From: Sipunculus nudus | Lineage: Eukaryota; Annelida; Sipuncula; Golfingiida; Sipunculidae | DNA length: 64,000 bases | NCBI GenBank assembly: GCA_026874595.1 | Contig: CM049311.1 | Span: 44,271,676 to 44,335,675, forward strand | Direction of reading: 5' to 3' | Shown: positions 33,861 through 44,145 of the stretch, in pieces | Layout: every line of letters starts with the position of its first letter | Numbering within the stretch: the stretch's first letter is position 1 | The notes under the pieces: model-generated | What the model was told of the DNA's origin: nothing | Seen by the model: the letters and a program-made list of their open reading frames with translations, nothing else | The model's database searches: none | Position numbers and translations under genes: made by a program

Positions 33861-34888
33861 TTCTTAGTTGTGCCACATATCAGTTGCTTGACACCCAAAT
33901 TCCGTATTGGCAATAAATGATATATTATCTAAATACATAAATATTACTTAAGTAACTGGGTCTAGCCCTCCCAGGAGTGCACATATGAGGATAGTAAATG
34001 GCAGCATGTTATGTAGAAATTTAAGACACATGCTATGCATGACCATATTTATTACTATTAACCCTAAACATTTTTCGTATATTTTTTTTAATTTTCATTT
34101 TGCGAAACAATTAAATTATTGAATTTACACATTGTTGAATTACACATTCATGACTGACAAATTTTCAAGAAAAATAAACCTTTATATTTATAATTATCCC
34201 TCAATTGTAAATTTATCTAAATAATTATGAAACATATCTTATTGAGCCGACATAGTTTGTTTGGCCATGCTAAATTTAAAAATATAAAATGATCAGCTTT
34301 TGTTTACGACGTCAAGGCGATCATCAAGGTAGACCCAGTTGTGGATCTGTTGTAATCTTCAAGGCTGGTATACACACATATCGATGCCAAATTAAACATA
34401 TTCACATGCACGGCATATCTAAATCGTTTGGCACAGTGATTTTTCATATATCAATGCAGTAAAATGCCAAGTCTGGTTAAAATGCCGCAGAGGGAACCCC
34501 CAAAACACAGACGTGAAACATGGGTAATTTAATCAATTTCTAATGTAATGCCCGGCGTCCTGACGTTGTTTTTGCTAGTGTAATAAGCGCCTTTATTACA
34601 TTATGGCATGATAAAGGGCACTGCATAAACAGGATAAGCTTTTTTTTTAACTTAACATTATCTGACGAGTGTTAATCACGGTGTTTCGAAGCGATTAGAC
34701 CAATACGCCTAAAAATCCTGACGGCTCTGTTGTTGTTTCGCGCGGTGTATTGTGGTGTAAGACATCAGGCCTTCTATCCGTCAGCTATAAAAACTCCATC
34801 ATAAATTCTGTAAAATGGTGTTAATAGCTACCAGATCATCCCATACTGCTATGGTGCTTGGGTAGATATCCTTTAGATGTATACATAA
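33561..34888. other. Intergenic with (ATT)n
   Basis: AT-rich DNA. A trinucleotide (ATT)n array lies at about 33822-33860. No gene recognised. Confidence 0.5.
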
Positions 34889-35392
34889 AAAAAAAGAATA
34901 GTCAACTTTTGGTACAGAATCATTAATAGAAAACAGGAGAAACTTAGTTGTTGCGCATATAGAATATGCTTAGCAAGACATCTTAATAACTCAGGTACCA
35001 GTGGATGGATGACAGCAATGAAGAAGACATTTAATGACAATGGTCTTGGCGAACACTATTTAATAAATGAGTTTATGTCACCTTATACAAAGGCAACACT
35101 AAACAGGAACATAGAAGACAGATTTAAGCAAAAATGGCTGTCAGATATAGAGAACAGCTCAAAATGCAGTTCCCTGTACAAATATGTTAAAACCACATTT
35201 GGTCGTGAAGACTATTTGGTGAACTTACCAGATAAACAAAGGTTAGCTTTAATCAAACTAAGGTTATCAAACCATAAATTTCCAATAGAGATAGGAAGAC
35301 ACCAAGGTATAAATAGGCAGGACAGGAAATGTAATAAATGTGATAATATTGAAATTGGTGATGAATATCATATCCTAACAAGTGACCCATAG
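34889..35392 (+). pseudogene. LINE ORF2 C-terminal fragment
   Basis: A frame open from 34889 to 35392 reads FWYRIINRKQEKLS, then KLRLSNHKFPIEIGRHQG, then CNKCDNIEIGDEYHIL, ending in a stop. The paired cysteines and following histidine (C-x2-C-x8-H type) after an 'LR-SNH-LPIE-GR' block are typical of the tail of non-LTR retrotransposon reverse transcriptases. The RT catalytic core is absent, so the copy is 5'-truncated, as is usual for LINEs. Clade cannot be assigned from this part. Confidence 0.65.
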
Positions 35393-36719
35393 GTCATGAC
35401 GCTCAGCTGCCAAGCATGACCTGCGACATCATGGGCTGCAATTCACAACTTCTAGTAAAATTGTTGCAGAACCTATATGCCAATTTTGTTTAAACTTTCT
35501 ACATTGCCATAAATTCTTATCATATATGTCTGGTTAAAACATAGTGAATGATGGTCTGAGGCAAAATGTATGGTTGTTGAGCTATCAGGAACTAATCCCA
35601 CAGCTTGCTCGATACCTGTCAGTCTCAAAAGGAATACCACAGAGGCCACATATAAGATCAAAATATAGCAAAAGATCAAGTAAATCCATGCAAGAATTAT
35701 TGTGAAACGGGTGCTTCCATATTAATTTTTATTCAATACAAGCCAACTGTACTGAGCTTTCATAAATGATGGTCATATTTATTAAGAAATCTTTGACCCA
35801 ATGCAAGATTACATTAATATACATCCCACTGCATTCACTTTAATAGTTCTTGAGATAATATGTTCTAAAGGAATTTAAAGATGGCGTCCTGGTGGCCATA
35901 TTGGATTTCTAACAGGTCGGAAATTGAACAACAAACATCCTCTAAAAGGGACCAAACATCATAAAAAAATCACAGAAACTGTCCTGGCAAAAGGATTTCT
36001 AAAATGGCTACCTGGCAGACATAATGGTTTTCTGACAAGTCACATATCCTCCAATAAGACACTAAACTTGTAGCAATTGCTTCAAAGAATGTAACAGTTA
36101 TGAATGTCCAAAACAATTCAAAAGGCATGATCAGGTTGGAGAGCTCTCATATCAGATTTATGATCATGCAAATGTAAAAAGTGCAAGTCCAATTTGTTTT
36201 AATTATCAGCTTGCTATTCAATGGGGTCAACAGGGTAGGTAAACTGCAAAACCTAAAAGAAAAGAAATGCAGAAAGCATTACTAAGAGTCTTGTAATCAA
36301 ATAAAGCCATCCTAAATCCAGGTACAGACCCACATATTATCAGAACAAACACTTGCTGGTATATCTGATGATTTGTATAATAATATTCAGATATCTAGAA
36401 AACTAAGTTTATTGCTATGATTCCATGATATAAACTGCAAAATGTTCCCATCATTTTATAAATCAGTAGCTAAACTTAACACTTAACTCTCATAGTCTTA
36501 ATGCCTGGCCAAAGCATTCCGGCAACAGTGTTTTTGTTATGCACTAATGATATATCCTTATCACTCCATGAGCTGATACAAAAGGGAGTCATATATCACA
36601 AGTGTCACTGACAATTATGGGCACATAGTGAGATGTACCAGGTGTGAGTGCCATATGGTTATATGTACAAGAAAACAAGAAAAATAGAGATGGTCTACAA
36701 AATAAGTTATTGTGAACAT
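35393..36719. other. Intergenic, degenerate repeats
   Basis: Words such as 'ggtggccatattggatttct' near 35891 and 'ggcagacataatggttttct' near 36012 are related to the GGCCATTTTGGA units at 13.2-13.9 kb, spaced about 120 bp here. No gene recognised. Confidence 0.45.
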
Positions 36720-37807
36720 CCCTGACCTATGACCTTGGCCTTTTGCCAACATATCAACTGGATTCTTTCTAAATGATGGGTAACTACTAACCACTTACAT
36801 CTGGCCGGTTGTAATTACTTGGCAACCAATGAGTGAATAACTCAGACCTGCAACCTTTAACCTCCTGACCAGCTGACCTCAAAATGAATTAGTTATTTCT
36901 TCATGCAAAAAGACCAATAAATATGAAGTTTGAATCAAATTCAGTGATGCATAGATGTGGCATATGTGAAAGACTGAAGGTTTGGGTTGAACAGTTTCAC
37001 TTGAAATATGTTCACAAGCATTTAGAACAATATTGTGACCTTGACCTTTGACCTTTTGAACTCAACATCAATAGGCTTCTTCTCCTATTGGTAGGTAAGC
37101 CATATATGACAGATGGAAAGTATAGATTGAAAAGTTTGCTGAAAATGACTCCACACAAAAAGAAGGGTGCTGTGAACTTGACCTTTGACCTCAAAATCAA
37201 CAGGTCTTTTCCCCTGTTGGCAGAGAAGCGATATCAGTGCTGAAAGGTTTGGAATGAAAGGTCTAGCTTGAAATGTGTCCACAACCTTTTCAAAGAAGTG
37301 GATCCTGTGACCCTGACCTTTGACCTTGTGACCTCAACATCTATAGGATTCTTCGCCCACTTAGTAGGTGAGCTATATGTGAAAGATCAAAGAATTGGGA
37401 TGAAAGGTTTGGCTTAAAATGCATTTTGAGGCTTTTTAAAGAAGTTGGTTTCTTTGACCTTGACCTTTGATCTTGTGACCTCAAAATAATTATGATTTTT
37501 CCCCTGTTGGAAGGTGAGCTGTATGTGAAAGATGGAAGGTTTGGGATGAAAATTTTGGCTAAAAGAATTATTTCTGGAGGGTGCAAACACACCCCATAAC
37601 TTCGAGAATATAGGTCACACTGACCTAATTTCAGGTTTGCAAGGAGATCTTTTTAGAACTTCTAAGACTGCATAGGGTTCATGGCCCTAGCCCCTATGGT
37701 TACGATTTGTGCCCTGCTAACGGACGGACGGCCGGACGGACAGACGGAAGGACGCCGGACAAAGACCCATCGCTATAGCCCAGCATGACTGAAAGTCAGC
37801 TGAGCTA
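36720..37807 (+). repeat. TGACCTTGACC tandem repeat ending in the TAGCTCA hairpin module
   Basis: Units with TGACCTTGACCTTTGACC variants lie near 36724, 36858, 37036, 37172, 37308 and 37456, mostly 134-148 bp apart. After about 37600 comes 'tcaggtttgcaaggagatc', then 'ggacggacggccggacgg' and the terminal hairpin TAGCCCAGCATGACT / AGTCAGCTGAGCTA at 37776-37807. This joins the unit type seen at 1-1000 with the end module seen at 14382 and 16562. Minus-strand open frames here are repeat translations. Confidence 0.8.
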
Positions 37808-38938
37808 GTAAAATGCAACAACAGAGAGTTGGCCAAACTTCGAAAGACCTACATCCCCCAGTACTATTATAAAAAAAAACAAGTATGCTTAAATTTGTCC
37901 AACTAATTAATAGCAACTGCAGCTTTTTAAACAATCTCTTTAGATTTGTAATTCATGCTTTAAAATTGTTTTAACCATACTTATCTCTAGTGTAAAGTGA
38001 TGTTAACATGCTATTTATAAGAACATGTGCTTATGAACTAATAAGTGTTTTAGACCTGACCCCCCCCCCCCCCATAGACTGGTTCTGTTTAAAATATTGA
38101 TCTGCATTTCATCTTGTATTATCTTGGTTCAGGGCTGCACTATAATAGCAACACCATCACTTGTACATGAATCAGCATAGTACCTAGACTAGCAGGTAGT
38201 TTAGTTATAGCTAGCTACATTAGTTAGTAATAGGGATTCCAATATTACATATCAGAAAAATACACAAGGATAATGTGATACATAAAGTGCAATCGTATTA
38301 AGATAGATTTGTATGCATAAATTATCTGCATATCAATGCTATGTACATATAAGTTCTATACCCTATAAGAGGGTCATGAACCATGTGACCTTGTAATATG
38401 ATATTGATGGTACCAAATGTTTTCCTTACGTTTAGTATTAGCTGTACAAAAGCAAATTGAATGGACAAGTAAATTGCTAAATTTGTAGTAGATGAAGGCA
38501 TATCAACCCATACTGTATTACTTTGTATATATGGACAAACTTATTTATATAACCATTTTATATACATTTAAATAGTTCATGGAAGAACCAAAATTACAGG
38601 GGAAACTTTGTAATACAAACTATTCTAATTATGTATATTTCTGTATGCTGCATATGTGTATATTATATATAAATGCATTTAAGTGTGAACAGCTATAGAT
38701 GTATGTAAAAGCAGGCTTACATGTATGTATATATGTTTGTATGTATTTGTGATTATATATGTATACATATGATGTATATGTTTTGCAGCATTTATAAATT
38801 CATTCCAGTACATATATGTATTAACATTGATGTACACCAGTGCATGAAATCTTACTATGAAGATACTCTAATAACAACAACAGTAATTATATATGTGATA
38901 TTTATCAGTGAATGCTGGTGCTCCATATTGTAACGACT
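37808..38938. other. Intergenic, nothing recognised
   Basis: AT-rich DNA with a poly-C run at about 38058-38073. The short plus frame 38721-38933 is low complexity (ATGTAT-rich). Confidence 0.5.
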
Positions 38939-39276
38939 ATGGGGTTCGCTTTGGGTTCTTATAGTCGTCGATAAACCAAAAACTCGAATGGACGGTGTAA
39001 GACACCTTTACTATAAGCAAGAGCGGTGTACAGCAGTGAACATGGTAGAGTCTACCAGCCAGCCCGAATACGTGCACTTGACTGTCCTGCAGCTAACCCT
39101 GACTCGCCCTATCCCCCGTGGGTTCCTACATACCAAACGTATCATGTTCTAGCTGTCCACCCAAGTGTACAGCCACTTCTTGTCACTAATAATTAATTAA
39201 TGTGTAATCCTATACTCTACGCCAGACTATCCAGGCCTACGTATACCCCGCAAATTTCCCATGCATATACGTTACA
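38939..39276 (-). repeat. Element B 3' LTR
   Basis: 338 bp, from TGTAACGACTATGGGG to ATACGTTACA (plus-strand view). Colinear with the right LTR apart from a SINE in the latter. Confidence 0.85.
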
Positions 39277-39292
39277 CAGCCCCCCTCCCATA
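39277..39292 (-). other. Element B polypurine tract
   Basis: On the minus strand the bases before the LTR read TATGGGAGGGGGGCTG, a G-rich tract in the position of the plus-strand primer. Confidence 0.7.
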
Positions 39293-39571
39293 GAAGACGC
39301 GTCCTCGCGGCTTACTTATTGAAATGCAAATATAATTAAAACAATAATTAAGCTAAATTAACTAGTACACACTTCAACAAAATTTCTGATCCCATCAGTA
39401 ATTCGTTATCCTCGTTTCTCTAAATTACATTACTTCTTATAAAGCGCAACATGTAAAACAAACACAGCTTTATCCGATACACTCCACATTACAGGATAAA
39501 ATAAAATTAAGGTAAAATACAAATCATCCATTTAAGTAGATAGTATGGTGTATAAACTAAGAATGGTAACA

Positions 39572-39822
39572 CTAAGTAAAATGATATTTCTTCAGATTAG
39601 ATTGAATACTAGCTAAGCTGTTCTCTAACTTTAACTGACAAGGTAGACTGTTCCATTCGCTATAGGTTCAAAATAACGAAAAGACCCTCCTTGGCTAGAA
39701 TGCTTCCACAATATGACAGAATAATTATAAAAATGTACTGCTCTTTGTTTTCTGTTAGTAGTTCTCACAAACAATATAGATCTACAAGGTAGTTCGACAA
39801 TACCCTTTTCACATGTGAACAT
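39572..39822 (-). pseudogene. LINE RT C-terminal tail inside element B
   Basis: Minus-strand reading gives FVRTTNRKQRAVHF and SSQGGSFRYFEPIA, then after a one-base shift near 39660 gives EWNSLPCQLKLENSLASIQ and a stop at 39572. The WNSLP block and following 'F..L' spacing are typical of the last residues of many non-LTR retrotransposon ORF2 proteins. It lies between the LTRs, so it was captured by or inserted into element B. The remaining 280 bp to the polypurine tract have no coding signal. Confidence 0.5.
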
Positions 39823-40800
39823 TAAAAAACAGTCTTAAAAATCAAACTTACAAAACACTTAAGGATACGTACATTGCACGATAACCACACATACATGCGG
39901 TAATCAATTCTACACACACTATATTATACGCAAAACAACTGGGTACTTTCTGAATTTATACATATAATTATAAAATATTCTATTAAAGTCGATGCACATG
40001 TAAAATGCTCTTACTGTTTCTTCTTTAAGACGATACAGTAACATATTATTATACAGATATTTTTCCTTGTTACTCCCACATCACATATAAACATAAAACA
40101 GTTTGTTATCATGAACCGTTACCTTACATATACATAACCGTTCACTTACATACAATTTTACTGTTTTATAAAATGACACATAAACCTTTCCAGACTGGTA
40201 ACTAACCAACTGTCGTTATTGAATCCCCAGATACGATTGTACCTGACAAATAATGACTAACCCTTACACACCTAAGTTCTGTCCCCTTTTTCTACATACG
40301 TGTAATAAGATATTAGCAAAAACCAAAAATATTCAACTTATTTTTATACCAAAATCAATAGAATAAGAAACGAAACCTGATCAAATGCATAAAATTATAA
40401 CCCTGCAGAACCTTCTACTAATTATTAGCAAAATAAACAAAAATAATCAAATGCATATAGCTATACTAGCTGCGGAACTTACATGGCCGGTCTAACTCCT
40501 CAAACATAACAAAACGGAGCATATTACATACATATGAAGAGGAAATATTATCATGCAAGGACATGCACAGAGAGATTTAAATTTGTATTCCAATTAATGA
40601 ACTAAGTCCAAATCAACTTAGGAAAAACCGCAATATATTATCACGGGCGCGCAATCCGTGTTAACGACTCTGACCGGTATGAGCTCACCTCTTGGCCTTG
40701 CTTTGACACCGTGTTTCTCTTGAAACTCGACCCTCGGCTCGACCACGCCCTCGGACTGCAGTCGTCATGTCGCCGTGGCTACCAACGGTACACGGGAAGA
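39823..40800. other. Element B interior, no gene recognised
   Basis: AT-rich sequence with only short open frames; no retroviral-type domain seen on either strand. Confidence 0.5.
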
Positions 40801-40806
40801 TAATGT

Positions 40807-41270
40807 CGTGCCTGGTTAGGAGAACTACCGTTCATGTATCTAACCGTGCATACCTCCGGTTCCTTTGCATAACGTTTCACTGCATATATCCGATTTCCCG
40901 GTACTCATCGTTAAATGTTCGAAGTTAATTTTGTAACAGTTTTTTACGTACGAAATCAGTCCTAGAATGCATTTACAGTTAAAAGTCTCTCCAGATATTA
41001 AACCCTAAGTTCCACAACATGCACCCTACGAGGTTTCAGTCGCTATGCTGCATGGCTTTCAACGACACAAGTGTCGTGCCTGGCTAGGATTTCCACCGTC
41101 TCATGCAACCTCATCGTGCATCCCTGCGGTTCCATAACATAGCGTTCCAACCGTTACGGTGCTCATTGTTGATCCCTCGGAGTTAAGAGTTTGAAGTCAA
41201 TTCGGTATTCGTTTTTCCATAAAAATTCAGTGCCCGCAATGCATTAATAGTTCATGTCTCTTGATATTAT
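40807..41270 (-). repeat. Two-copy tandem repeat in the element B leader
   Basis: GTCGTGCCTGG(T/C)TAGGA starts near 40807 and again near 41073, a period of about 266 bp. Both copies go on to 'cgtgcat(a)ccctccggttcc'-like and 'gaagt(t/c)aatt' words and finish near 'gttaaaagtctct' or 'gttcatgtctct'. The copies are well diverged. Confidence 0.6.
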
Positions 41271-41456
41271 ACACTCGTGCGATACTATACTATTACCACC
41301 CACAGAAATATAAAGATCACACTGTCCTGTGGTATATAGATCTTGACCGATTGCCGATAAAAGGTTCCCTGCGGACTGTTCTGTTTTCACAGAGAGATGT
41401 TTAGACAAAAGTTCAAACACATCGTCATCCTTCCTACCGTGAAACGGGTCCGGCAT
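41244..41456 (-). CDS. Small ORF resembling the first half of a BTB/POZ domain
   Basis: A 70-residue frame starting MPDPFHGRKDDDVFELLSKH, about 100 bases downstream of the element B primer site. Residues 37 onward read DLYTTGQCDLYISVGGNSI followed by VSHECIISRD. That pattern (CDL.I.VGG, then a hydrophobic and H-C-I/L) resembles the N-terminal strand-strand-helix of BTB domains. The frame then ends at MNY. It is the first ORF after the LTR, where Gag would normally start, so it could be a captured host exon or a degenerate Gag start. The match is short and judged by eye. Confidence 0.35.
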   Translation of the reverse strand: MPDPFHGRKDDDVFELLSKHLSVKTEQSAGNLLSAIGQDLYTTGQCDLYISVGGNSIVSHECIISRDMNY

Positions 41457-41565
41457 GACTGGTTCTCTCCCATGTTACCGCTTTGCCGTCTCGTGAACCA
41501 CGCTTGTTTTTGTTTTCTGTTTTTCCTTTCTCCTTTCTTCTTGTGGCGGTGTTACCTCCTACATC

Positions 41566-41584
41566 GATCCCAGCAGGGCCTCCA
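41566..41584 (-). other. Element B primer-binding site
   Basis: Minus-strand sequence directly after the 5' LTR is TGGAGGCCCTGCTGGGAT. It starts with TGG as required for pairing to a tRNA CCA end. It resembles a tRNA-Gln complement with several transition differences; the tRNA identity is uncertain. Confidence 0.55.
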
Positions 41585-42264
41585 TGTAACGACTATGGGG
41601 TTCGCTTTGGGTTCTTATAGTCGTCGATAAACCAAAAAACATGAATGGACGATGTAGGTAGCTAGATAGGTAAAGTCTGCTGGGCTTTTACACCCGAGCC
41701 TAATAGCTCATCAGGCCGGAGCTTATCCCAGTTTCTGTAGCGTGAAGCGACTTAGGAGTTAGACTCCTCCTGGATGGGACGCTAGTCCATCGCAGGTTAC
41801 CTTCCCAGTATCTACTGGTACCCATTTCTACTGCTGGGTGGACAGAGGCACACTTTCGGTTGGGACCTTGCCCAAGGGTCTTGGCACGGTGGGGGTCTGA
41901 CCGGGATTCGAACTCACGACCTCTCGATCATGAGCCCGGCACCTTAACCATTACACCACCACCCCCGCACCAAAAACTCGAATGGATGATGTAAGACACC
42001 TTTAATATAGGCCTAACCAAGAGCGATGTACAGCAGTGAACATGGTAGAGTCGACCAGCCAGCCCGAATACCTGCACTTGACTGTCCTGCAGCTAACCCT
42101 GACTCGCCCTATCCCCCGTGGGTTTCTACATACCAAACGTATCATGTTCCAGCTGACCACCCCAGTGTACAGCCTAATAATTAATTAATGTGTAATCCTA
42201 TACTCTACGCCAGACTATCCAGGCCTTCGTATACCCCGCAAGTTTCCCATGCAAATACGTTACA
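41585..42264 (-). repeat. Element B 5' LTR with SINE insertion
   Basis: Matches the left LTR at both ends, but a 340-bp block interrupts it after CGTCGATAAACC. Without that block the LTR is about 340 bp. Confidence 0.85.
41657..41969 (-). mobile_element. tRNA-derived SINE with V-SINE-like core
   Basis: Read on the minus strand, the element starts with a tRNA-like head. An A box, TGGTGTAATGGTTAAGG, lies at about 41938-41958 and a B box, GAGTTCGAATCC, at 41904-41915, about 30 bases apart. Downstream is CGATGGACTAGCGTCCCATC (about 41770-41795), similar to the central domain shared by V-SINEs of vertebrates and molluscs, and then 'ctaactcc'. It is flanked by direct repeats of about 24 bp (ACCAAAAACTCGAATGGATG-like, at about 41632-41656 and 41970-41994), with a few mismatches. 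SINEs are transcribed by RNA polymerase III and mobilised by LINE enzymes. Confidence 0.75.
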
Positions 42265-42775
42265 CATACAATCATTGTATTGTCAAGAGCTAATAAAATT
42301 GTATTGTATTGTATTGTATTGTACTATCTGTATTTGGACTGATCCATTAATAGGCCACCCCTATTGTAAAGTGGGCTGGCCTACGTCCGGGATTGTTCAG
42401 GTCTCATCACTCTTCTGCGTGCACTTGAATGATGCAGACGTGGGCCACTGGCCAACGTCTGCATGGTCAGCACTAGGTTTGGGGCTACCTCCATGTCCCT
42501 TGCATCCACCCAGCAATTGATCACGCAAGCTGCCAATGAAGATCAGAGCAAAAATAGGCTTCCTAACATTAAATGTGTGTGTTGTATATGGTGTACGTGG
42601 GGATGTTTTCACTCTATTGAACTTTTTTAAAAGTTTTCTTTTGAGTTTCTGTTATGATAAAATGTTATATTATGTTTTTTAAATGTGTATTTGTTGTATA
42701 AAATGTGATAAGCAATGTTTTATCCATTCGTTTCATAACACAAAACAAATTCCATCCAAAGTCAGCACAAACACA

Positions 42776-42826
<51 letters not shown>

Positions 42827-44110
42827 CAATTAAAAAGGTGTGTTTAAAATGTAATAAATATGTTATACTTGTATATAAAATATATACCAGTAGAGTATAT
42901 ATAATGTGTATACATATATATATATATATATCTGTGTGTGTATAGATATATAAAGATAGACATAGGTAGTATGTATATAACATATACGCGTATGTATATA
43001 CATATAGTATATATATAAATATCAAATGTATTTGGAATTTTTTTTTATTTTCATAACTATTTTATGTACAAATAATTTGTTTTAGTAATGATATGTATAT
43101 ATATTGTGTGCTTTGTTGTGTAAGTTCATTGTAATGCCATGTATGGGTACGATTCAGGAAATACTAGTATTCTGGCTCTTGAAAATAATGCATTTTGATT
43201 AAACTTCTTTGTGGCTGGTATATGTGTCTTGGAGCAGTCATGTTCTACACTGCAGATTGTGAAGAAGGTTGTATGCTGTTTAGGGTTCTTCAGATTTAAT
43301 TAATGTGATTTGAAGGACATCATTACAGACGAGAAGGCTGCTGTCCCAAATAACCCAGCTGCAGCATTGTCCCATCAAATCAAAGAAGTTGCTGTCGAAG
43401 TCTGCATTAGTGTCCATGCACTCACAAATATTAAAGTTAATAACAAATTACCCAGTCAGTCATAAAGAGTTCTCCAGATCTGTTTCAGCAGCCTCTCTCC
43501 TCCCTTGTTGGTATGACTAGCCATTTTGCACAAACAGATGTTACACTTGCACCTTTTATTATACATTGGCATTAGTACCCATGTATTTAATCCAAATATA
43601 CCTATACAGATTCTGATTAACCTTACCAAAGGCAACATATGGGTAAATTTGTGTTATTTTAAATTATAATTTATTGTAAATGTCCTTTTTATAGAATTAA
43701 ATCTGCTATAAGAGTATTATAACTGTAATGTATGGCCTCTAGACACATTCTTTTTTTTATATTTTATATTACACAATTCTTAAATTGTAGGGTACTAAAA
43801 GTACCCCTGAAATCCAGATAAACGGTTTTACATCAGAGCAATTATTCTTATGACCTTGCTTGTAAATTTTAATTTGCACATGTAAAGCCTAGCTGAGGCT
43901 GTATAGCAAGTTCTTTACTTATAACATTGCCAATATAATATAGAGTAATAATAGCAATGGGGCTTTCCGTCTGGTGGAGTGTTATATACAGAACTTTATG
44001 GACTGTGTATAATTATAATATCTTTGTGTGCTTTTTCTATTAAGATACAGGACTCTTTCATAATTCGTTTCAAAATGTGAATTTCATACTTTGTATTATT
44101 TCTTTAAATT

Positions 44111-44114
<4 letters not shown>
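42265..44114. other. Intergenic with microsatellites
   Basis: An (ATTGT)n array lies at about 42295-42327 and (AT)n at 42779-42822, followed by TATA/GTAT-rich DNA to 43020. A frame at about 43312-43463 (plus; DIITDEKAAVPNNPAAALSH...) is open for some 50 codons but unrecognised. No gene called. Confidence 0.5.
42432..42464. repeat. Short near-perfect palindrome
   Basis: ATGCAGACGTGGGCCA and TGGCCAACGTCTGCAT pair with one mismatch around a single-base centre. No known regulatory role can be read from it. Confidence 0.8.

Positions 44115-44141
<27 letters not shown>
44115..44141. repeat. (CT)n microsatellite at an LTR edge
   Basis: CT dinucleotides replace the expected first nine bases (TGTTGCCGT) of the LTR to the right, so the terminus was lost or overwritten by microsatellite growth. 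Confidence 0.85.

Positions 44142-44145
<4 letters not shown>

Larger units (their letters stand above)
38939..42264 (-). mobile_element. LTR element B, non-autonomous
   Basis: Two LTRs (38939-39276 and 41585-42264) with TGTAACGAC...ACGTTACA ends bracket a 2.3-kb interior. The bases just outside are CATAT on the left and CATAC on the right, a 5-bp target duplication with one difference. A G-rich polypurine tract next to the left LTR and a TGG-starting primer site next to the right LTR set the orientation to minus. The interior lacks recognisable Gag capsid, protease, RT or integrase, so the element would depend on proteins made elsewhere. It does contain a BTB-like ORF, a two-copy leader repeat and a LINE tail. 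Confidence 0.8.

Noticed and set aside
43312-43463. Open stretch of about 50 codons (DIITDEKAAVPNNPA)
   Set aside because: No start, no splice context and no recognised domain; insufficient to call a gene.
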